Source: Suillus spraguei
Taxonomy: Eukaryota > Basidiomycota > Agaricomycetes > Boletales > Suillaceae
Assembly: GCA_016800925.1 (NCBI GenBank)
Contig: JABCPU010000892.1
Coordinates: forward strand, 1 to 22,412
Length of the DNA stretch: 22,412 nt
Direction: 5' to 3'
Shown one piece after another: positions 1 to 6,915 of the stretch. The position numbers were made by a program, and so were the translations under genes. Position 1 is the first letter of the stretch. Each line of letters starts with the position of its first letter. The notes beneath the pieces are model-generated. The model made no database searches. It was not told the DNA's origin and saw only the letters and a list, made by a program, of their open reading frames with translations.

Positions 1-521
1 TTTATCAGGTTGAAATTAAACTGGTACACACATCAAGCTGCAATTCCCTATCCCGAATTACTTGCATATGCACAAAGCCTTAGCACCTTTACGAGCGCGC
101 CGCCAGGCTTGACCAATATACCCGAGCCGGGTGCCGTGGGTCCTGTGCCTCTATTCTTCCCGCCATTCCCGAATGAGGAGAAGATGCGCCGTGGCAGGCT
201 GAATGTGGAGCGTCCACTGGGTGGACTCGGGGAGAACCATAGCGTGAGGGGTGAGTGGTTCTTCGATAACAAGCTTATTCTACTAGTGGTGGGATTTTGT
301 CTGCCCGTGGTCTTATGTTTGGTTCAAATTTGTATTGTGTTTTATAACTGGCATTTTTTCCTTCTGTGCCCTCAAATTGAACTAACGCATGAGCAGCGCC
401 AGAGCCGTCGCCTTCACCTGTCCAGACTCGCGAGCGCCCAGGTGTGAATCCTTACCGTCACGATACGCGTCCACAGCTGGCTGTGTTCGACCTCGATCTC
501 GACCTCAATCCAGATCTATGA
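1..521 (+). CDS. MED4: Mediator complex subunit 4, 3' part (partial at left edge)
   Basis: This is the C-terminal part of Mediator subunit 4, part of the middle module of the complex that links transcription factors to RNA polymerase II. Exon 1..250 is open from the window edge. It carries the Med4 signature IPYPELLAYA followed by FTSAPPG, then a proline-rich stretch and EEKMRRGRL, which matches the EMRxGxL element of other Med4 proteins. A 146-nt intron (251 GTGAGT to 396 CAG, branch site ACTAAC at 381-386) joins to exon 397..521. That exon ends in a repeated DLDLNPDL-type tail typical of fungal Med4. The splice removes an in-frame stop at 445-447 that the unspliced reading would hit. The start codon lies outside the window, and an intron could end at bases 7-8 (AG), so the first few codons are uncertain. 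The gene converges with the phosphatase gene to its right. Confidence 0.88.
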
Positions 522-1114
522 TCTGAATTGTGTCGCTATGACAACTCGTTAGGCACTGCCAGTGAGCCCTGCTGTGTTCGGTTTATTGTTTTGTCTAGCT
601 CAATGATATTTGTGCGCAAATTCAAGGTAGTAGTCCCTTCAATAACACGAAATTGACAATCAGATACACAGTTTTGTGAGGCCGGAGAACTACTAATATA
701 CATCCTCTCAGCCTATGAAATTAGTTACAGCATTTATGAGACTGCCAAATGTAATGTCTATCCAGTGTCTATCGTGCCCAATCTTACATACATAAACGTT
801 AAGTTACCATAGCCGACTTTTCAACTAGTACCATTGATTCGGTATACACTCAATTTCTAGGTCCATGCGCAATATGTGAATGCGGGGTATGAGATGTTAG
901 CTTCCCTTCCAGTACCTCCTTAACTGCCCCTCAATAATTTAAGTAATGTCAATATATAAGCACTATCGATAATTTCCTCAGTCCTGTGAATGAATGAAAG
1001 CGGTGGTCACAGGAAGGTGAAAAGAGGGATGTCAGGAAGAATAGTGTATCACGATGCAGCGCCTAAGCTTACCGCAGGGTATAGCATAGGAAGACATGCT
1101 ATAGCGAACAAGCA
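522..1114. other. Intergenic stretch between convergent MED4 and phosphatase genes
   Basis: About 590 bases of AT-rich sequence lie between two converging 3' ends. I see no conserved reading frame, RNA gene or repeat. It presumably holds both 3' UTRs and polyadenylation sites. Confidence 0.6.
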
Positions 1115-1936
1115 TCAGTTGTCTGCCCCTTTTGCCTTGCGAAGGATTTCTAGCCCTTCAGTCTTTGCCTCCATTAGGGAGGTGACCTTTGAGCTTTCCC
1201 TAGAGATTTCCTGGAGATCCCCATGCAAAACTAGTGGTGCTGCAGGTATAGGTGCAGACTTGGACCGTTTCACCATTTGGCTAGCAACCCCGACACACCA
1301 CCTATACTGTGTCTCTTTCTGGGTGCTCCTCATCGGCACGGATCTTGGCCTCTTCAAACTTGCGACCCCATATAACAAGTTGTCTGCGAAATCCAATGTT
1401 TGGCGCAACTATTCCACGCTTTGCTTGGACATGCTTAATGGTTTCCAAAGCGTGCATTGGTGTTGTTGCGACAAGATAAGCACAAATCAAGATAGGTGAT
1501 CTCGAAATCCCCTGGAAACAGTGGACCTACGAGCGATGCCTCTATTGTTCCTACACGATAAGACCTTAGCAATCCAAGGCGCACCAAGACTTTCGTATCT
1601 TCTTTATCCAATGCCTCCTTCATAAACTTCACGACGGGATCAAACCATCTGCAGATTTGCTCTTCAGCTGCGTCGCGCACGGGAACATGGAGGACCTGGA
1701 TGTGCGGTGGAAATATGTCTGTGATATCGAATTCGATAGCAGATACGATGTGTGTGATGCCAAGGCTTGCAAGTTTGCCTGGTGTGCGAGCAGTGTAATA
1801 GTCTGTGAGATAGGAGACGAGGAGTTATAGATGTTACTGCGCGTCCGTGTGACGGGTCTGCATCATCCCGTGGGCGTCGAGAAGTTGTCTTCTGGATGAG
1901 TGAGGATTGCCATGAGGATGAAGGGAAGGATATCAT
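1115..1936 (-). CDS. Dual-specificity protein phosphatase (probable one-base frameshift near the N-terminus)
   Basis: Predicted cysteine phosphatase of the DSP family, acting on phosphoproteins. Exon 1 is 1936..1585. Intron 1 (1584..1527, GTGCGC...TAG) joins KVL to VHCFQGISRSP, giving an intact HCxxGxxRS catalytic loop. Exon 2 (1526..1308) continues with AYLVATTPMHAL and PNIGFRRQL, typical DSP elements. The general-acid Asp is in VPVRDAAEEQ. An intron 1307..1259 probably leads to a last exon 1258..1115; otherwise the protein ends at the TAG at 1302-1304. The block DYYTARTPGKLASLGITHIV is open only downstream of 1812. The preceding SITPRL is one frame off, and dropping one G at 1813/1814 joins them as ITPRLYLTD. 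With that correction the model is 237 residues. A GTCACA-donor intron ending at CACAG is a weaker alternative. The ATG at 1936 is the first in that frame, but the N-terminus is uncertain. Confidence 0.75.
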
Positions 1937-3110
1937 GATCTAGGATGGTGTAAAAGGAGGAGTAGCTTCAGTCGTACAACGACGAAGCTGCTCCGATTGG
2001 AATTATAGGTCCAGGTGGACTTCCGGATCAACTGGACGCCCCGATAAACAAGACCTATGAAGGTTTCTCAGCTGCCGTAACTCATTAGGCAGTTGCTTTG
2101 CCATTGCATATGCCAAACAACCATAAATACAACTCGAAGCGCTTAAATTTGGCGGGCATCAAAAGGACCGTCGATGTGTTTAGCATTACTCCTGCATTTC
2201 ACAGGCTCTCACAGGCCATAAGGTTGTAGCAACTCTTGGTCGGAATGGCAGGAGCCTCACTAGGCGAGTCGACGATATACGGCAGCCGAAGTTCACAGGC
2301 AGTAGATAACACACAATAATGCAATGTATGTGATATGAATTTCGATAACCTAAGCCATATGTAGTAGTTATGGCAGGCAATACACGACGTGCCAAGTGTG
2401 TGGCATGTCTCTGGATACCAGAGATGAAAGCGTACTGGAAGCTTGCTCGCAACTGAATCATGATGTAGCTTTTTGCTCAGCCCGTGCTTTCCGCTGATGC
2501 ACAACATCAGCAAAGTCAATTGCTGGAATTTTCAGAAGTCAACCCACCGATCCATTAAGAGCGTAAAGCGCATTCTTGCGGTACTATGTGTGCTTGAGCG
2601 CTCATAATATAGAATCAGCCACCTAGAAACATACCTTTGGGTCAACCTATAAAGAAAAGTGAGCCCTGGAGCAGAGATTGAATATTATTTTGACAACGTA
2701 CCCCCCTCAGCGATCGAGACCGGTTAGTTTGTGGCCTTCTGATACCATTGCGGTGTGCCTTGCGGTTCTGGTTGTGGTTGGTGTGGCTTTGCAACTTTCA
2801 GTTGGATGAATATCTACGAAACTACTAAACGCACTTTTTAGACTTGGCCATGGCGTCGACGTTGACTTGAGCTTGGACTCAAACAATTCAATGTGAATAT
2901 TAATGACGGCGTTGGAATCAGGTATATCGAATGATGTGGCTGAAGAACTATCTAGTTGACTGTCCCACGGTTAGGCAAACCCCGGAGGCACCCATTTAGA
3001 CTCGAGTCCGCCGGCTTGTTGCTCCGGTAAGTGGGATTAGTAATACGTGACTTCTTACAACATTTCGAGTTGTAGGAACTCGTTTAGTACTATATATCGT
3101 TCAAACCACC
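1937..3110. other. Divergent intergenic region between phosphatase and RDS3
   Basis: Almost 1.2 kb lies between two divergent starts. Two overlapping minus-strand open frames (2186-2461 and 2199-2519; 91 and 106 codons) show no recognisable motif, and each starts or runs without support from splice sites or homology that I can see, so I do not call them. A GT-rich patch lies near 2730-2790. The only clear structure is the inverted repeat at 1961-1992, listed separately. The region probably holds the promoters of both neighbours. Confidence 0.55.
1961..1992 (-). repeat. Imperfect hairpin just upstream of the phosphatase start
   Basis: AGCTTC (1964-1969) and GTCG (1971-1974) pair with CGAC (1980-1983) and GAAGCT (1984-1989) around a 5-base loop, with one bulged A at 1970. 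The stem extends outward by A-T and G-C pairs and one wobble pair to 1961/1992. It lies about 25 bases upstream of the predicted ATG at 1936, so if transcribed it would be in the 5' UTR. Chance occurrence cannot be excluded. Confidence 0.4.
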
Positions 3111-3721
3111 ATGTCGAAACATCACCCCGGTGAGTATTCTTTCCTGTGACGCTAGATCAGAAAATTAAATAAATTGATATAGATTTAATCATGTGCCGGC
3201 GCCAGCCTGGCATTGGTGAGTACATCATAAATCGATCCGGCAGTGATGCTGCTAATCTTATGAATACTTCAGCTATTGGTAGATTGTGTGAAAAGTGTGA
3301 TGGTAAATGGTGCGCCAAGCGATGCTATTTTTTGTGCCATCAACTAATACGCAGAGACTTAGTCCCGTCTGTGATTCATACGTCCGACCTGAAACGCTCG
3401 TCCGGATATGTGACGAGTGTAACTTTGGTACATATGGAGGAAGGTGTATTATCTGTGGATCACCAGGTGCGTTACAACTACTTGTGCGTTTAGCTCATAG
3501 ATCAAATGGATTCTCGTAGGTATATCAGATGCATACTACTGTGCAGAGTGCACACGATTAGAAAAGGACAGAGACGGATGTCCGAAGATCGTGAACTTAG
3601 GTGCTAGTAGGACAGATTTATTCTATGAGAGACGCAGATTAGGTCAGTCTGGTGTGGTTGAAAAGTTTATTGTCAGCTGCTAACACAGTCTTTGTCCCAT
3701 CCAGGCTTTAAGAAGAGTTAG
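3111..3721 (+). CDS. RDS3: PHF5A/Rds3, SF3b splicing-factor subunit
   Basis: PHF5-like protein of the U2 snRNP SF3b complex, which helps recognise the intron branch site. Six exons (3111..3129, 3183..3215, 3273..3309, 3363..3466, 3520..3642, 3705..3721) join to 111 codons with stop, that is 110 residues, the same length as human PHF5A. The protein starts [16 protein letters not shown]. It keeps the zinc-binding CxxC pairs ([41 protein letters not shown]) and [13 protein letters not shown], and ends ERRRLGFKKS. All introns are GT-AG, 53-62 nt. In intron 3 the first GT (3303) would insert a Trp; the donor at 3310 with acceptor TTAG (3359-3362) restores GKCPVCDSY. The gene is intact and runs toward the transposon, which begins 123 bp after the stop. 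Confidence 0.96.
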
Positions 3722-3842
3722 CCTTAGACGTACTACACTTTTCGTGCGACTTTATCTATGAGTTGCAGCAGATTTGGTACTTGTATTACATTACGTAAAG
3801 ACAGGGTAGGCATGCAATCGATTTGCTCCCGGACATTAAGAA

Positions 3843-3844
3843 TA
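3843..3844. repeat. TA target-site duplication, left
   Basis: The TA dinucleotide directly outside the left inverted repeat matches TA 6897-6898 outside the right one. TA duplication is the hallmark of Tc1/mariner/pogo insertion. Confidence 0.8.
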
Positions 3845-3884
3845 CTATGCCTCACGGTGGAATCGTCACCCCCGAAAGTCGTCA
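3845..3884 (+). repeat. Left terminal inverted repeat (40 bp)
   Basis: Forty bases, identical at all positions to the reverse complement of 6857-6896. Probable transposase binding and cleavage site. Confidence 0.95.
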
Positions 3885-4134
3885 CGACCTAAATATCTCA
3901 CTCAATTCTTACCTCTACACACAATTCAGAACTTGAGTCGATGTTTCTATCATGCACCTTTCATTGCGAGGTTGAACGATCAATTTTTATTAAGAAACGG
4001 TGAAGTTCATTGAAAGCCGTCAAAGTCACGCTGGTGACAGCCAGCCGAGCGCTGCCGTGGCGGAGTTCTAAAAAATACTACCACTGGCTGTTGACTGGCT
4101 GTGACGACTTTTCAGTGAGCTGACACATTCAGGC
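3885..4134. other. Left subterminal region of the transposon
   Basis: Noncoding leader upstream of the transposase ATG. It contains a small hairpin (GTCAC, loop GCTG, GTGAC at 4025-4038), two tandem 11-bp near-copies of CTGGCTGT (4084-4105), and an internal copy of TGACGACTTT (4102-4111), which is also the inner end of the terminal repeat. These could be extra transposase binding sites or promoter elements. Confidence 0.45.
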
Positions 4135-6772
4135 ATGGTTCGCCCAAAAGGCAAATCACGAGAGTCGCGTGATCCCACTTATGAGCAGCGGATCCAGACT
4201 GCCATCCAGGGGATTACAACCAAGGTCTACAAGACCATCAAAGAAGCCGCATTGGCCAATAATGTAAGCTAGTATTTTGCCCTCTCCGAGTCACTGTTTT
4301 AATAACTCTCATGATTTTATCAAACTAGATACCTCGCACAACTTTGGGTGAACGGTACTCAGGGGAACATAAACCACGTCGCGAGGCACATGTAGGTCAG
4401 CAGATCCTCACGCCTGCACAAGAGCAGACCATTCTCGACTGGTGCAACCTTAATTCATCAATGGCCAAGCCTCTTCACCCAAAGCAGTTACGTGCTCAGG
4501 TTTTTTGATCTCACTGGTCATTATCCAGGACACAACTGGCACTATGGCTTTCTACGCCGGCACCCTGCTCTTTGTATGTCAAAACCACGTGGGCTAGATC
4601 CCAAGCGCAGCCAGAACTTCAACAAGGCTACGATTGGGGAGTTCTTTGACATGCGGAAGCAGCTCGAGGTCAAATATAAGGGCATTCCGCCAGAGCATCA
4701 TTGGAATATGGATGAAAAGGGTGATCAGATGGGGGGTGGAAGGAAGAATGATGGAAGCAAGTTCATCTTTGCTAGAGAGGATGTGAATCGGTACCGGACG
4801 CACAGTGATAACCTAGAGCTTGTAACAATTATCGAGTGCATTTCTGCTGCAGGAGTTAGAATGCCACCCTGGTTTGTTCTTACTGATGGGCCACCTCCGG
4901 ACCTACGAGATCTCAAAGATCAAGTTGGAGGGTGAGTGAACATGATCATCTGATTACTGTGGTCTTATCTAGTGAACTTAATGAAACAGCTTCTCGACAT
5001 CACCATCAGGATGGACAGATCGTGAGATTGCCGAAAAGTGGTTCTCAGAACTCTTTGTTCCTTTCGCAGAGAAACACCGTGTCGATCCAGAAAAACCCAT
5101 TGTTCTTACCTATGATGGGCATGACTCACATGAAACGGACAAGATGAAGAGGGCCGCATATAAGCATGGTGTCATCTGTCATGCATTCCCTTCGAAGGTG
5201 ACCCATAAAATGCAGCCACTTGATGTGAACGTATTTTCATCTGTGCAACGTGCCTGGTCCAAGCACTGTGATAAACGTCTCGCTGAGGGCATCGAAATCG
5301 ATCGTTACAATTTCATTCATGAATATATGTCCACCCAGAATGCCATCACTCCCGAGCTCATCAAAAACGCGTTCAAAAAGACTGGATTGTACCCCCTTGA
5401 CCCTTCAGTTTTCACGGAGCGAGATTTTGCACCAAGCATGGCGTCATCATCCAAAGCCCACATGCCACCATCTTATCCTACCGAAGTTCCATCCTCACCG
5501 TTTTCCTTCACAAGTGACACGGAAATGGATGTTGATGAAGATTATATCCCCGGCAATGACTCGGAGGACTCGGAAGATGGAAACGGCAGTGACATTGAGC
5601 TGGAATCTGATGGTGAGAGCATAGACATAGACGAACAGGAGACCGATGAAGAAAATACCGCTGACGTGACCACAACTGATGATCCGGAGCTAGCAGCTGC
5701 ACCCGTCTCAATACAATCTTCTCCCCAGCCACTGGCATCCTCCTCAACAACGCACAGCAACGAATCTGCTACTCATGTCACCCGGTCTTCCTCACCATTA
5801 TCAGAACCTCTCCCAGTCCCTTTCCTGCCCCCTTACAGCCATGCCATGTCTTTATCCAAGGATGCACTGTGGAACCAACTTCAGCGGATGTATCACGACA
5901 ATAAAAAACTCCTTGAAATCATCCGAATGCTTACCGCGCAGCTCCAATCTGCGAACGCACATTGTACGCTTGGGCAGCGAGCATTATCCGAGTCAAACAC
6001 ACAGCTGGCCAATCAGAAGAAGAAACGGACGAGGAAATCCGTCAAATTACGATCGCGCTTCGTCACACTGCCCGAACTCGAGGAAGATTTTAATAAACAT
6101 GAAGCAGAACAACGCGAGAAGGAGAAAGCCGAAGCCGAGAAGCAAGCCAAGAAAAAGGCTGATGACAGCGCTCGACTTACTCGAATCGAGCACGACATCA
6201 CAACGAAAACCTTTGATGCCTTATCTTCTTATCGACTCAAGGATGATTTTATCGCCATTGCTGGCGCTCTGGGGCTTTCTCGCGAGGGGACCGTTGCAAC
6301 TCTCACTTCGAGAATCAAGGAGTACATTGCCGACCCACCTAATGCTCATCTGGCCAACAACCCACGATTTTCAGCTCTGTTTGGCAATGGCAGAACGCGC
6401 GCGAGAAACGCCACATCAGCAACTGACAATTCAACTACCATCAGCGCTGCACCCATTGAAATTCCACCCATTCCAGCACTACCTGCCAATAGCTCTCATT
6501 ATTCTTCTCGCGAACATCCTAATGATTCTAACATAAATAGTCCTGATCCACGCCATGAAATACCTTACAATCCTCCTGTACATCCAACTCGCAGCAACAT
6601 ACCAGCATCTCAGCAATTTTCCGGACATTTTACTTCACACCAGCATCAAGTTCATTTGCCTCATCATGGACCACATAGTTCTCATTCTCATGAAGCATTT
6701 CCTGCACCATACAGCCATTATAATTACAACCACATCCCCTACAATACTCCACGTCACACCAACCAATCATAA
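4135..6772 (+). CDS. DDE superfamily transposase (one-base frameshift at 4501-4506)
   Basis: Three exons: 4135..4263, 4329..4931 and 4990..6772, joined by introns 4264..4328 (GTAAGC...TAG) and 4932..4989 (GTGAGT...CAG). The N-terminus looks like a psq-type helix-turn-helix, then a CENP-B-like segment around GHNWHYGFLRRHP. The catalytic triad appears as D in NMDEKG, D in LTYDGHDSH and D in HKMQPLDVNVF, with 35 residues between the last two. After the catalytic core come an acidic stretch (5515-5690), a coiled coil and K/E-rich segment (about 5860-6165), a SAP-like motif (DDFIAIAGALGLSREG... near 6240-6340) and a His/Pro/Ser-rich tail. A run of six T at 4501-4506 puts a stop at 4506-4508; five T would read VFDLTGHYPG and give 837 residues. 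As written, the gene is broken there. Confidence 0.88.
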
Positions 6773-6856
6773 TTTTTGACCTGTAACAATTTTTTTAGGC
6801 GTTGCCGAGCGGAATTTGAAAGCGGCAGCAGTGAACTGCTGTGACAAAAGTGTGAC
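6773..6856. other. Right subterminal region of the transposon
   Basis: Short noncoding tail after the transposase stop. It holds a T7 run near 6790 and a compact hairpin, CAGCAG (6826-6831), loop TGAA, CTGCTG (6836-6841), which could act in 3'-end formation or transposase binding. Confidence 0.45.
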
Positions 6857-6896
6857 TGACGACTTTCGGGGGTGACGATTCCACCGTGAGGCATAG
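6857..6896 (-). repeat. Right terminal inverted repeat (40 bp)
   Basis: Reverse complement is identical over all 40 bases to 3845-3884. Its outer end lies 19 bp from the stop codon of the neighbouring PB1-ZZ gene (stop occupies 6916-6918). Confidence 0.95.
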
Positions 6897-6898
6897 TA
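6897..6898. repeat. TA target-site duplication, right
   Basis: TA adjacent to the right inverted repeat, inside a short TATATATA run, so the insertion target was probably an AT-alternating site. Confidence 0.75.
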
Positions 6899-6915
6899 TA
6901 TATATCGGCATACAT

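Larger units (their letters stand above)
3845..6896 (+). mobile_element. Complete pogo/Tc1-mariner-like DNA transposon, 3052 bp
   Basis: The element is bounded by perfect 40-bp terminal inverted repeats beginning CTATGCCTCACGGTGG and flanked by TA on both sides. It holds one intron-containing DDE transposase gene (4135..6772) in the plus direction, with about 250 bp of noncoding DNA at the left end and about 80 bp at the right before the repeats. Identity of the two repeats implies a recent insertion, or at least little divergence since. It sits between the convergent genes RDS3 and PB1-ZZ and disrupts neither coding region. The superfamily assignment rests on the TA duplication and transposase motifs; the exact family name is not determined. 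Confidence 0.93.

Noticed and set aside
10..447. Unspliced reading of MED4 to a stop at 445-447
   Set aside because: The middle part is hydrophobic and unlike Med4; splicing 251-396 gives the conserved DLDLNPDL tail.
990..1499. Plus-strand open frame of 169 codons
   Set aside because: It lies antisense over the phosphatase exons; the minus strand has clear DSP motifs and splice sites, and the plus reading resembles no family.
1518..1600. Loss of the phosphatase catalytic cysteine by deletion
   Set aside because: First suspected because the continuous frame reads KVLVRLGLL; an intron at 1527-1584 restores HCFQGISRS, so no loss has occurred.
2186..2519. Two overlapping minus-strand open frames of 91 and 106 codons
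   Set aside because: Composition is uneven, there is no motif, and no splice-supported extension; likely chance frames in an intergenic region.
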